Below are positions 39,261 through 48,284 of a DNA stretch of 64,000 nucleotides, piece after piece; position 1 is the first letter of the stretch, and each line of letters starts with the position of its first letter. The stretch is from the NCBI RefSeq assembly GCF_029892605.1, contig NZ_JARXWF010000003.1, positions 124,001 to 188,000 on the forward strand. The letters are read 5' to 3'. Position numbers and translations under genes: made by a program. Source of the DNA: Parabacteroides sp. PM6-13 (GTDB lineage: Bacteria > Bacteroidota > Bacteroidia > Bacteroidales > Tannerellaceae). Under the pieces are notes generated by a model. It saw nothing but the letters and a program-made list of their open reading frames with translations. It was not told the origin of the DNA and did not search any database.

Positions 39261-42200
39261 TTAGAAATTAAGGCTAAGCCCAAAAATACCAACAAAAGGA
39301 CGCGGGTAAATGCTACCGTCGTATCCACCACTGATTTCCGGATCGATCCCTTTGTACTTAGAGATGGTAAATACATTCTGCGCCGTCAGGTAGGTACGTC
39401 CACTGATATTCTGTCCGAACAGTTTGTCGAAAGAATAACCTAACGTGATATTATCGCACTTCAGGAAAGAGGCGTTCTGAATAAAGTAATCAGAAAGAGC
39501 ATCCATGCTGGAAACATTCTTCCAGTTCTTATCAATAGCCATTTGCGGAATATTATGCCAGGCACTTCCGGAATAGATACCGGAAACAGACAGGTTGGAA
39601 CGGTTACAGTCGACAGCATTATAGGCGTAATTGCCTAAGCTGGCGCGTAGTGAGAAGTTGAAGTCCCAATTCTTATAGATCAGCTTTGAGGTCAATCCCA
39701 TCAACACATCAGCGTCGGCTTTCTTATAGAAATAGCGGTCGTTGTCGTTGATGATACCATTTCCGTCACGGTCTACAAACTCGCCTTCGAGGGGTTGGCC
39801 ATTCGCATCGTATACTTGTTGGTAGGTATAGAAAGCGGAAACCGCTTCGCCAACCGACCAGCCTTTGATACCGTTTGATCCGGCATCACCTACGGCAATA
39901 CCTCCGTGGCGGATAATGTAGCGGTCGCCGGTGCCTTTCACCAATTCGTCGATCTCATTGGTGTTGTGTGTCAGGTTGAATCCGATCTCCCAACGCCAGT
40001 CTCTCTGCTGGATAGCCCGCCAGGTCATGGCAAACTCAAACCCTTGGTTGTGCAACGAACCGATATTGCTGGTTACCTTATTCTTAAAGTTTGAACCGGC
40101 AGCTACATATACATCATTGATCAGGTCTGTCGTTTTGCGATAGTAGTAATCGAAATTAGCCGTAAAACGATTGTTAAAGAAGCCCCAGTCCAGACCGATA
40201 TTATAGGTTGTTGTCTTTTCCCAGGTCAAATCGTTGTTGTACGCGTCCGGACGATAGGTACTACCGTCGCCCAGGATCATATAATAAGCACCTTCCGAGT
40301 TGGGCGTATAGGAAGCGAAATAGGTATAGTCGCCAATGCCTTCCTGCTGACCAGTCATACCATAACCGGCACGAAGTTTCAAATCAGAGACAGCGTCTAC
40401 ATCTCTCAAGAAGCTCTCTTCCTTAATTTTCCATGCAAAGGCAGCCGATGGGAACAAGCCCCAACGGTTTTTCTTGGCAAAGCGGGAAGAACCGTCGTCA
40501 CGCAGTGTGAAGGTAAACAGATAGCGATCCATTAATGAATAGTTCATACGTCCAAAGAAAGAAACCAGGTAGTTTTCTGTCTTGTAAAGCGTATTCTCAG
40601 ACGGGTTGTAGATCTCACCCGGGTGTTCCAGGCTGGACATAGGATAGGTACCTTGGTAATAATAGTCTGTTTCCTTATGGAAATGTTGCCATTCGTAACC
40701 TCCCATGATATCGAAGTGATGATTCTCATTGAAGTCTTTCATGTATTGAGCATACATATTCAACGAGAGGTTATAGGTGTCTTGCGTGTTCCATCCAGTA
40801 CTACCGAAATAGTAGTTGGGTTCATTGTAACGTGAGTAATGCTTATTGGACTTACCCGTTGCAATGTCCATACCCGCATTCACATGCAGATGCAGATCTT
40901 CCAATCCGTGTACCTTATAGTCGGCTTCAAAATTACCCATCAACACTTTCGAACGACCCTTGTCGGAGGTGGTGTTCAGCGTAGAAACCGGATTGACAGG
41001 TGCCAGGGTGTTGATCTGATATCCCCATTCCGGGTCTTTGCGGTCAACAGGCTCTGCCCATTGCCAGTAGCCACCGAAGTTCTTATCATAAAACTCAGTG
41101 CCACCATACACCGGTTTGGTTGGATCCATGGAAGAGGCTCCCCCGATAGCACCTGTGTTGGCATAGGTTGTTTTTGAATACATCCCTTTCGCATTGAAGT
41201 TGATCTTCAAGTGGTCGTCGATAAAAGAGGGAGAAAGATTCAAGCTGGCGGTATAACGCTCAAAGCTGGAAGTCTTCAAGATACCGTCCTGGTTGGTGTA
41301 TCCGACAGAAACGCGGTAAGGCATATTCTTCAAACCGCCTGAGATGGTCAGGTTATGGTCGGTGCTGACAGCCGTGCGGTAGATCTCATCCTGCCAGTCT
41401 GTATTGGCAAACAAATGATTTCCCTGCGCGTCGTAATAACCCAAAGCGGCATATTCCGGGCTGGCCAGGAACTCTTCGTCTGTATAGCCATACAGGTTTT
41501 GCACAAAGTCCACATATTCCTTGCCATCCAGCATGTCGACCTTCTTGGTCACTTGGCTGACCGACACATTTCCGTTATACGAAATGCGTGGTTTGGAATC
41601 GCGTTGTCCTTTCTTGGTGGTGATTAAGATAACCCCGTTGGATGCACGCGAACCATAGATAGCAGTAGCAGAAGCATCTTTCAATACGGTGAAGGTTTCG
41701 ATGTCAGCCGGGTTGACTAACGCCAGCGGGTTGGAAAGCCCCTGTACGCCATAGCTGTCCATGGCCAATCCATCAATCACAATCAACGGATCATTAGATG
41801 CATTCAACGAGGATCCCCCACGGATACGAATGGTCGCTCCACCACCGGGTTCACCCCCGCCGTTAATCACACTCACACCGGCGATCTTACCCTGTAACAT
41901 ATCCTGAGGAGTCGTTACAAGCCCTTTATTCATTTCATCCGGTTTGATAGCGGTGACCGAACCGGTCAAGTCGTTTTTACGGGCTACCCCATAACCGATT
42001 ACCACTACTTCGCTCAACACCTCGGTGTCATCCTGCAGCGTAACCACCAGTGTCGGTGCATCAACGACTACCTCCTGCGCTTTATAACCAATATACGAAA
42101 TGGTTAACGTAGTACCCTTCGGAACGGTTAATGTAAAGTTACCATCATAGTCGGTGATTGTTCCCTTGGTGGGATTCCCTTTTTCCACGATATTCGCGCC

Positions 42201-42335
42201 TATCACTTCCATTCCCGAGGCGTCTTTTACGTGCCCTTTTACGGTAATGTCCTGTGCGTAAGCGCCAACGGACAAGAATAACCCTACAATTAGGGTCAGA
42301 ATCGTTTGACAGATTCTAAGATTAACTTGCTTCAT
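39261..42335 (-). CDS. susC: SusC/RagA TonB-dependent outer-membrane transporter
   Basis: Imports oligosaccharides across the outer membrane with energy from TonB. 1024 aa: signal peptide (about 1-27), carboxypeptidase D-like regulatory domain (about 30-110, VKGHVKDASGMEVIGANIVEKG), plug domain with the TonB-box-like EVLSEVVVIGYG (107-118) and IRIRGGSSLNASNDPLIVIDG, then a beta-barrel ending in GLSLNF. No N-terminal STN signalling domain is present, so it is not controlled through an anti-sigma partner. Follows the GH53 gene by 79 bp. Confidence 0.96.
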   Translation of the reverse strand: MKQVNLRICQTILTLIVGLFLSVGAYAQDITVKGHVKDASGMEVIGANIVEKGNPTKGTITDYDGNFTLTVPKGTTLTISYIGYKAQEVVVDAPTLVVTLQDDTEVLSEVVVIGYGVARKNDLTGSVTAIKPDEMNKGLVTTPQDMLQGKIAGVSVINGGGEPGGGATIRIRGGSSLNASNDPLIVIDGLAMDSYGVQGLSNPLALVNPADIETFTVLKDASATAIYGSRASNGVILITTKKGQRDSKPRISYNGNVSVSQVTKKVDMLDGKEYVDFVQNLYGYTDEEFLASPEYAALGYYDAQGNHLFANTDWQDEIYRTAVSTDHNLTISGGLKNMPYRVSVGYTNQDGILKTSSFERYTASLNLSPSFIDDHLKINFNAKGMYSKTTYANTGAIGGASSMDPTKPVYGGTEFYDKNFGGYWQWAEPVDRKDPEWGYQINTLAPVNPVSTLNTTSDKGRSKVLMGNFEADYKVHGLEDLHLHVNAGMDIATGKSNKHYSRYNEPNYYFGSTGWNTQDTYNLSLNMYAQYMKDFNENHHFDIMGGYEWQHFHKETDYYYQGTYPMSSLEHPGEIYNPSENTLYKTENYLVSFFGRMNYSLMDRYLFTFTLRDDGSSRFAKKNRWGLFPSAAFAWKIKEESFLRDVDAVSDLKLRAGYGMTGQQEGIGDYTYFASYTPNSEGAYYMILGDGSTYRPDAYNNDLTWEKTTTYNIGLDWGFFNNRFTANFDYYYRKTTDLINDVYVAAGSNFKNKVTSNIGSLHNQGFEFAMTWRAIQQRDWRWEIGFNLTHNTNEIDELVKGTGDRYIIRHGGIAVGDAGSNGIKGWSVGEAVSAFYTYQQVYDANGQPLEGEFVDRDGNGIINDNDRYFYKKADADVLMGLTSKLIYKNWDFNFSLRASLGNYAYNAVDCNRSNLSVSGIYSGSAWHNIPQMAIDKNWKNVSSMDALSDYFIQNASFLKCDNITLGYSFDKLFGQNISGRTYLTAQNVFTISKYKGIDPEISGGYDGSIYPRPFVGIFGLSLNF

Positions 42336-42414
42336 TCATTTATAAATTTAATTAGAAATACTGAGTACCTATATTAAAAGTCTATTTCCTTAAAAACAGC
42401 TTGAGAGGAGAGAA

Positions 42415-43503
42415 TCATTTGAAGGCATCCATGATAGCGGTTGGATAACCCTCTTCGGTGAACGCGCCCAGTCGATATTGGCTTGGTCGGCATTCCGGCT
42501 CCCAATAGAAGACCCCTTTGCAGTGTCCGTTTGTGTTGTCACGGCATTCGGCGATGATACGGGTCAACATGGTTTTACCCGCGTTTAATACCGATTCCGC
42601 TACCAACTTCCCATTATCATCGGCACATTCCATGCCCGTTTCTGCCAGCATTACGTCACAGTCATATCGTTCGCTTACCTTTTTAATATTAGCGATACAG
42701 TTCGTTATGACCTTATCAGCCGAGGTCTCTTTGCCACTTTCTTTGGCCCAGTAAGGATAGAGCGACATGCCGACCATATCCCATGTGGCTCCGTTGTTTT
42801 TCAGAATATCTAAATTCCAACGATAGAGCTCTTCGTCGAAACCATTATCCAGGTGTACCATGGCAATCGTTTCCGGGAATACCTTTTTGGCAGCCTTATA
42901 TCCGGCGGCGAATAAACCGGCATATTGCGCCGGGTTTTTATCGGCTTGACCCATTGGCCACAAAAGACCGTTGCTTGTTTCATTGCCAATCTGCACCCAT
43001 TTGGGGTTGATTTGGTTGTCTTTTAATAATTGTAATACCTCCGTCGTATGATTGGCTACTGCGGCTTTCATCTCTTCATACGAATAGGAAGCCCATGCTG
43101 CGGGGATGTTTTGTTTTCCCGGATCGGCCCACCAATCACTGTAATGGAAATTCACCATAAGATCCATGCCCAGCTCTTTTGTTCGCTTGGCTTTTACCAA
43201 CAGGTCTTCTTTGTTACACCAGTTGTCATGCGCTGTGGGATCAACCCATACCCGAAGTCTGATCGCGTTCAATCCCAGTTCTTTCATCAGACGGAAACAA
43301 TCGGCTTCTACACCGTTCTTATGATAGAACTTCATGCCCTTTTGTTCCATCTCTGTTACCCAGCTAATGTCTGCTCCTTTGGCAAATTCAATCGTTGGAG
43401 TTGGCTCTTCTTCGGGGTCGGATTCCGACGTTTTATTATTGCTGCATGCCCATAAGACAAGAGCCATACACGAGAAGATAGCTAATCGCTTTACGTTTTT
43501 CAT
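42415..43503 (-). CDS. Arabinogalactan endo-beta-1,4-galactanase, GH53, lipoprotein
   Basis: Cleaves beta-1,4-galactan, a pectin side chain. The ATG at 43503 is chosen (362 aa) since it gives a clean lipoprotein signal ending LWAC (Cys20); an extra MN or a 24-residue extension upstream is possible. Catalytic Glu residues lie in WVQIGNETSNG (acid/base) and VMLAETGME (nucleophile); GADISWVTEME and FHYSDWWADPGKQ are other GH53 marks. It is the first gene of the operon with susCDEF, GH13 and GH97. A galactanase in front of an otherwise alpha-glucan set is unusual. Confidence 0.92.
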   Translation of the reverse strand: MKNVKRLAIFSCMALVLWACSNNKTSESDPEEEPTPTIEFAKGADISWVTEMEQKGMKFYHKNGVEADCFRLMKELGLNAIRLRVWVDPTAHDNWCNKEDLLVKAKRTKELGMDLMVNFHYSDWWADPGKQNIPAAWASYSYEEMKAAVANHTTEVLQLLKDNQINPKWVQIGNETSNGLLWPMGQADKNPAQYAGLFAAGYKAAKKVFPETIAMVHLDNGFDEELYRWNLDILKNNGATWDMVGMSLYPYWAKESGKETSADKVITNCIANIKKVSERYDCDVMLAETGMECADDNGKLVAESVLNAGKTMLTRIIAECRDNTNGHCKGVFYWEPECRPSQYRLGAFTEEGYPTAIMDAFK

Positions 43504-43605
43504 GTTCATACAAAATCTTATTTTAGTTTGTTTTATGAATACTTTATTCAGCTCTGACTTCATCATTTGTTTCATGCATTAGACAATTTAAAGATTGGTA
43601 TTTGA

Positions 43606-43614
43606 TGAAATAGG
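43606..43614. repeat. Target-site duplication, left
   Basis: TGAAATAGG directly outside the IS left end, repeated at 45267-45275. If the IS keeps one more base on the right, the duplication is the 8 bp GAAATAGG usual for IS66. Confidence 0.85.
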
Positions 43615-45266
43615 GTAACTATTCAGCCACCCCCTCCCCCCTAATACTACCTTCAAACAAAAATACCATAGGGAGGGTACAGGCTTTTTATTTCACGCCA
43701 CCCATAAAGCTTCAACCATTTGACTGTCAAATAAATAATTAAATTATAATCCCTGTTTTCCTTGTTTGTATTCTATGTTTTTTGTATCTTTACACCTGTG
43801 AGCGAGTCGATTAATGACATACAGCAGGCTATTGCTAATCTCAATAAAGAGATGCAATCGATGGGGGAAATAATCAATCACCAGCATGATGAAATATGTC
43901 AACTTAATCGTAAATCTGAGGCTCAATTGCGTGAGATTCGTTCTTTGAAGAAAGAAAACACGGATCTTCGAAACCGTCTTTCTAAACACGAAGAGCCCCC
44001 GAAAAACAGCAATAACAGTAGTACGCCTCCGTCTAAAGAGAGCTTCAAATCAGAGGTAAAGCGTCGCACAAAGTCTTTGCGGGAGAAATCCGACAAACCG
44101 GTTGGCGGACAAAAGGGCCATGAAGGTTCTACCCGTGAAATGTCAGCCAATACAGATGAGATAGTGGATCATACATCCAATTACTGCACCTGCTGCGGGA
44201 AAGATCTTTCCACAATCACACCGACGCTGGAATATACCACCCAAGAGATTGATGTACCTATTATACAACCAATTATCAGAGAACACCGCCATTATGCCAG
44301 CGTATGCACCTGTGGTTGTTATAACCGTCCATACGCTCCCCGCAAGAAAAGAGGAAACGCCGTAACATTCGGCAAGAACATACAGGCACTTGTTGTCTAC
44401 TACAATGTTGTTCAATGCGTGCCATATGCTCGGTTACAATCCATGCTGAAGACAATCTTTGGTATAGAAATGAGCCAGGGCACAATCAGTAACATTATAC
44501 AGGAGGCCAGGAGGAAATCCGAACCGGCCATTGCTTTAATCAAAGAACATATCATGCGTTCCTCAGTCGTAGGCTTTGATGAATCGGGATGCTATCTAAA
44601 TAATCGATTGGATTGGTCGTGGATCGCTCAAACAGTATACCACACGTTGGTTTTTCGGGCAAGCGGACGCTCAGCTAGCGTACTTGAAGGTATGTTTGGT
44701 GATTCATTAAAGAACATGACGGCCGTTACTGATCGCCATTCGGCTTACTTTGCGCTAGACTTCATCTCTCATCAAATCTGTCTGGCACATATCCTGCGTG
44801 AAGTGCAATATTTGAATGAGTTAGATGACAAACAGCAATGGTCGGTAGAACTACAAACGCTGTTGCGAGAAGCCATTCACGAGCGAAACCAAAACCCAGA
44901 CAAAGCAATCGACACGTCTCCTTGGCTAACACGCTTAGATAATATCCTCAAACAAAGTGTCGAGCATTTAAAGGATGACTTCCGACGACTCAAAAATGGA
45001 TTAATGAAATGCCGGGATTACATCTTTAAATTTCTTGAAAATCCGGCCATACCACCAGACAACAACGCTTCGGAACGTGGAATCAGAAAACTAAAGATCA
45101 AACAGAAAATCAGTGGTACTTTCCGTTCCGACGACGGAGCAGATGCCTTTATGGCATTACACTCCATCACAGATACTGCGTGGAAAAACAATCAATCTCC
45201 ATTTGACGCAATACTGGCAACACTGCAATAAGGTTTGTAGGATCTTGGGGGTGGCTGAATAGTTAC
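43615..45266 (+). mobile_element. Complete IS66-family insertion sequence (transposase-only type)
   Basis: 1652 bp flanked by 20-bp perfect terminal inverted repeats starting GTAACTATTCAGCCACCC (43615-43634 and 45247-45266) and by a target duplication. It carries one transposase gene and no tnpA/tnpB, as in the ISBst12-like subgroup. All catalytic residues are present, so it may be active. It sits in the divergent gap between the PUL and the lacI gene. Confidence 0.93.
43762..45231 (+). CDS. IS66-family transposase (TnpC type)
   Basis: DDE transposase of up to 489 aa. An N-terminal coiled coil (about 14-75) is followed by a zinc-finger-like CTCCGKDL and CTCGCYNRP region (about 141-185), then the catalytic domain with SVVGFDESGC (Asp), TAVTDRHSAYF (Asp) and PDNNASERGIRKLK (Glu). 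The start is uncertain: ATG 43762 opens the frame, but a promoter-like TATCTTTA at 43786-43793 makes the GTG at 43798 (VSESINDIQQ) a fair alternative. No frameshift or stop is seen. Confidence 0.93.
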   Translation: MFVFYVFCIFTPVSESINDIQQAIANLNKEMQSMGEIINHQHDEICQLNRKSEAQLREIRSLKKENTDLRNRLSKHEEPPKNSNNSSTPPSKESFKSEVKRRTKSLREKSDKPVGGQKGHEGSTREMSANTDEIVDHTSNYCTCCGKDLSTITPTLEYTTQEIDVPIIQPIIREHRHYASVCTCGCYNRPYAPRKKRGNAVTFGKNIQALVVYYNVVQCVPYARLQSMLKTIFGIEMSQGTISNIIQEARRKSEPAIALIKEHIMRSSVVGFDESGCYLNNRLDWSWIAQTVYHTLVFRASGRSASVLEGMFGDSLKNMTAVTDRHSAYFALDFISHQICLAHILREVQYLNELDDKQQWSVELQTLLREAIHERNQNPDKAIDTSPWLTRLDNILKQSVEHLKDDFRRLKNGLMKCRDYIFKFLENPAIPPDNNASERGIRKLKIKQKISGTFRSDDGADAFMALHSITDTAWKNNQSPFDAILATLQ

Positions 45267-45275
45267 TGAAATAGG
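45267..45275. repeat. Target-site duplication, right
   Basis: TGAAATAGG after the right terminal repeat, matching 43606-43614. Confidence 0.85.
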
Positions 45276-45346
45276 TAATTATTGCAAATGTATATTAAGA
45301 AAACAAGTATAAATGTTAAAATGTTTAGCGAAGCCAAGATTATGTT

Positions 45347-45374
45347 ATGCAAACGTTAGCGGAATCGTTTGCAT
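45347..45374. promoter_or_regulatory. LacI-type operator palindrome
   Basis: ATGCAAACG (45347-45355) and CGTTTGCAT (45366-45374) are perfect inverse copies 10 bp apart. GCAAAC-GTT is the half-site form of many LacI/PurR operators, and a near-complete compact site GCAAACGTTAGC lies at 45349-45360. It is just upstream of the lacI promoter and 72 bp from the IS edge. Confidence 0.6.
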
Positions 45375-45378
45375 TATT

Positions 45379-45409
45379 GTTGTTGGCTTGTATGATTTTT
45401 ATATCTTTG
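45379..45409 (+). promoter_or_regulatory. Promoter of the lacI-type gene
   Basis: GTTG at 45379-45382, a 19-bp spacer and a perfect TATCTTTG at 45402-45409, about 20 bp before the ATG. The operator palindrome abuts its upstream edge. Confidence 0.65.
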
Positions 45410-45430
45410 AAAAGTGCAGAAGAAAATACC

Positions 45431-46444
45431 ATGGAAAAAAGACAGATTACTATCAAAGACATAGCAAAAGCATTAGCTATATCCCCTTCTACCGTATCCC
45501 GTTCTTTGTCCGATCACCCGGACATCAGCCGGGAAACCAAAGAGATGGTTACGGCCTATGCCAAGAAACATAACTATAGACCCAACCCGTTGGCCACGAG
45601 CCTTCGGACGAATCGGAATAAAACGATTGGGGTCATCCTGCCGGAGATGGTACATTATTTCTTTTCCTCCGTGCTTTCGGGCATAGAAGATGAAGCGGAG
45701 AAAGAGGGGTATCGTATCCTGGTGAGTCATAGTCGCGAAGACTATGAGCGCGAGATCAAATGTGTGCAAGCCATGCTGGAGGCTCATGTGTGTGGTGTCC
45801 TCTCGTCGGTGGCTAAGTCAACTTCGACGTATGATCATTTTCAGGAATTGGCCGATAATGGAATCCCGATGGTTTTTTTCGACCGTATCTGCAAGGGCAT
45901 TCTGACCGATCGGGTGGTGGTGGATGATTATAACGGAGTCTATTCGGCGGTCGATTATTTGGTGAAAAGCGGATGCCGGCGGATTGCCTTCTATGGCTCG
46001 CCTTCTCAGTTGGTTATCTCCAATAACCGCCGCATGGGCTATGAAGATGCCCTGTTTAAGAATGGCGTAGCGATCAATCCGGACTTTATTGTGGTCTGTG
46101 ACAATTACCATGATGCCTTGTCGGTTACTGAAAAGCTTTTGGCACTTCCGGAGCCTCCCGATGCCTTTTTTGCGGTGAATGACGAAACGGCGATCGGTAT
46201 TTTGAATGTGGTTAAGAAGTTGGGTTATCGTGTGCCTGAAGAAATCTCTGTCTGTGGCTTTACCAATAATTCGATTTGCGAGTTAAGCGAACCGACACTC
46301 ACTTCCGTCGATCAGCATGGCTATGAGGTAGGTGCGACAGCGATGCGCCTTCTGTTAGATCGCATCCGTGGAAAAAGAGACAAAGAAGAGATTGCCAGCC
46401 GGATTATCAAAACCAAGCTGATCGTGCGTGATTCCACGCGGTGA
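45431..46444 (+). CDS. LacI-family transcriptional regulator
   Basis: 337 aa from ATG 45431; the in-frame extension upstream covers the promoter and is rejected. N-terminal helix-turn-helix and hinge (TIKDIAKALAISPSTVSRSLSDH, about 5-27, then YRPNPLATSLRTNR) and a periplasmic-binding-protein-like sensor domain (about 60-335, KTIGVILPEMVHYFFSS, FFAVNDETAIGIL). Divergent from the PUL, it is the best candidate for its regulator, as LacI proteins control maltose/starch loci in other Bacteroidetes; the archetype SusR is not present here. The IS66 element now separates it from the PUL. It ends 5 bp from a convergent L,D-transpeptidase gene. Confidence 0.93.
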   Translation: MEKRQITIKDIAKALAISPSTVSRSLSDHPDISRETKEMVTAYAKKHNYRPNPLATSLRTNRNKTIGVILPEMVHYFFSSVLSGIEDEAEKEGYRILVSHSREDYEREIKCVQAMLEAHVCGVLSSVAKSTSTYDHFQELADNGIPMVFFDRICKGILTDRVVVDDYNGVYSAVDYLVKSGCRRIAFYGSPSQLVISNNRRMGYEDALFKNGVAINPDFIVVCDNYHDALSVTEKLLALPEPPDAFFAVNDETAIGILNVVKKLGYRVPEEISVCGFTNNSICELSEPTLTSVDQHGYEVGATAMRLLLDRIRGKRDKEEIASRIIKTKLIVRDSTR

Positions 46445-46449
46445 ATAAT

Positions 46450-47163
46450 TTATGATGTGTGTGGAGAAGAGGGCTGCTGGTCTTGAAACGCCATTGCTAA
46501 CACAGGGCTATTCTCAATATAAGCCGGATCTTCGGAATAGATAAAGAGGATAGAACCCTGTTTGATCGTGTCGATAATGGTTTGGCTGATCTTCAGCGGC
46601 AAGGCCGGACATCCCTGGCTGCGTCCCAGTCTTCCGGCGTAACGAATCACCGAAGGATCGGAGTAGGGGGCACCGTGCATGACAACCGCCCGCTCTCTGG
46701 CTTTGTCGTTAATACCTTTCTCTAATCCATTCAATAAAAGCGAATAACCGTTTTTGCCCTGATAGGTGCCGTCTGTCCGGTAGAAGCCGAGTGAACTCTT
46801 ATACGAGCCCGGCTCGTTGGAGAAGGAGGTTGCCCAGTTATCTCCGCTGTTACGTCCATGGGAAACATGCGAAGAATAAAGCAGTTCCTTTTTTTGCATA
46901 TCAATCACATACAGGCGCTCTTCCGTAGAGGGTTTGGAAAAATCGATCAGCGTCAGGATCTCTTTCTGGCGGTCTTCAAGGCTGTAAAAACCAGTTACCG
47001 CCTGCATAAATGCTTCCTGGCTGACCTTCCCTTCCATCTGCATCTGTCGGTATAAAAGATCATAGCCGGGCACGATCGGGTCGGACGTATCCTGCTCTAC
47101 ATAATCACTTATCGAAATAGTAGGGAATAGGTATAAAATTAGAATTAGTAGCAGTCTTTGCAT
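46450..47163 (-). CDS. Murein L,D-transpeptidase, catalytic-domain family PF13645-like
   Basis: 237 aa exported protein with a signal peptide (about 1-18). The catalytic domain is seen from about residue 80 to 210: LYVIDMQKKELLYSSHVSHG, MHGAPYSDPSVI and the Cys in GRSQGCPALPL. Such proteins form 3-3 crosslinks or attach proteins to peptidoglycan, but specificity is not known. It is a different subfamily from the neighbouring L,D-transpeptidase 101 bp upstream. Confidence 0.88.
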   Translation of the reverse strand: MQRLLLILILYLFPTISISDYVEQDTSDPIVPGYDLLYRQMQMEGKVSQEAFMQAVTGFYSLEDRQKEILTLIDFSKPSTEERLYVIDMQKKELLYSSHVSHGRNSGDNWATSFSNEPGSYKSSLGFYRTDGTYQGKNGYSLLLNGLEKGINDKARERAVVMHGAPYSDPSVIRYAGRLGRSQGCPALPLKISQTIIDTIKQGSILFIYSEDPAYIENSPVLAMAFQDQQPSSPHTS

Positions 47164-47213
47164 CTTCTCTTTGCGTACATTTTGACAAATGTATATAAAT
47201 AGGCAAAGAGAAG
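47164..47213. promoter_or_regulatory. Inverted repeat around a -7 box
   Basis: CTTCTCTTTGC (47164-47174) and GCAAAGAGAAG (47203-47213) flank a minus-strand TACATTTG -7 box (47186-47193) upstream of the L,D-transpeptidase gene. The right arm lies above the start site, so the repeat is more likely an operator than an RNA hairpin. Confidence 0.45.
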
Positions 47214-47264
47214 CACTTTGCGTTAAGTATTATTTGGAATCATTAGCAGTCTGACAAAAGGCTT

Positions 47265-48284
47265 TTACTCAATCACAAAAACAATCGAAGCCAGTGTCGG
47301 TGCCCAGTCATAGATGAATTTGGCATGCGAGGTAGCATTACGGACACACATATGCGAACGCGGCGTAGTGCCTAATGTCTGGCTGTATTCGATGGTGGAT
47401 GTGCGAGGCGCATTTACCGGAACGCCATGCAGGTAGGCCCCATTGGTAAACCGGCTGGCATGCGGGGCAAAACCACCGAGTGCCGATGAACCATCCTTCA
47501 GGTAGATCATTTTGGGTTTCTTCTCCTGAATGACAAACATGCCGATCGGCGTCGCATGTCCGTACGGTGGATGATGCAATCCGGTGGTTGCCGGGTTTAT
47601 ACTCCGTGCGTACCATATGGAATCGACCTTCTCGAGCGTCACAATGTTTTGATTCTCCCGATCGACCACAACGGTGTGATGAAAACTCACCGTATCGCCA
47701 ATCACTTTCAGGTATTTATTGGGCACCAGCCATTCGCCGCCGATCCAGACGGCTTCCACACGTGTGAATGCCGTAGAGTCCTGTTTGATTATCTTGACCA
47801 AGGAACCATCCCGAAGATATCTCTCCGCCGTATCGCGATCATGCACCGCATAAAGCGGTACCGACTGATAGCGGGCTACGCCCCAGTCATCGGCTACCAA
47901 TTTATATTCATCCCTATGCCATTTTCGGATCAGGGGCGCTTCGCCATTCAGGTTCTTATAGTTTTGAACAACTCCCCACACGGCAGGCTCCTGCTGAATG
48001 GAATCGAGAAAGAAGAGACGGTCTCTGATTGTTTCCCATTGAACCATACGGGTGGTGTCGCGGTAAGGATAGGTGTCGTCGAGGGTGTACTGGTCGTATG
48101 CCAGTTCCTTTTCGATCACGATACGGCCGCGGGTAAATACCGGTTCCTTCTCCTCTTCTACCAGAAGGGAGTCGGCAGCAGATGCAGTCTCATCCGCTCT
48201 CTCGTTCACCTGGGGCGTACATGCCACGGTGAACCCAACAAAGAGGGCGAACAGCTTGGGTACTATGTTTATTTTTATATCCAT
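47265..48284 (-). CDS. YkuD-type L,D-transpeptidase lipoprotein
   Basis: 339 aa. The signal ends in a lipobox-like TVAC (Cys22), so it should be a lipoprotein. The N-terminal 200 residues hold an SH3-like region (about 130-190, YQSVPLYAVHDRDTAERYLRDGS), and the YkuD domain follows with YLHGVPVN and the catalytic Cys in TPRSHMCVRNA (near residue 316). It overlaps the end of corA by 10 bp. Function in cell-wall crosslinking is inferred from the family. Confidence 0.92.
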   Translation of the reverse strand: MDIKINIVPKLFALFVGFTVACTPQVNERADETASAADSLLVEEEKEPVFTRGRIVIEKELAYDQYTLDDTYPYRDTTRMVQWETIRDRLFFLDSIQQEPAVWGVVQNYKNLNGEAPLIRKWHRDEYKLVADDWGVARYQSVPLYAVHDRDTAERYLRDGSLVKIIKQDSTAFTRVEAVWIGGEWLVPNKYLKVIGDTVSFHHTVVVDRENQNIVTLEKVDSIWYARSINPATTGLHHPPYGHATPIGMFVIQEKKPKMIYLKDGSSALGGFAPHASRFTNGAYLHGVPVNAPRTSTIEYSQTLGTTPRSHMCVRNATSHAKFIYDWAPTLASIVFVIE

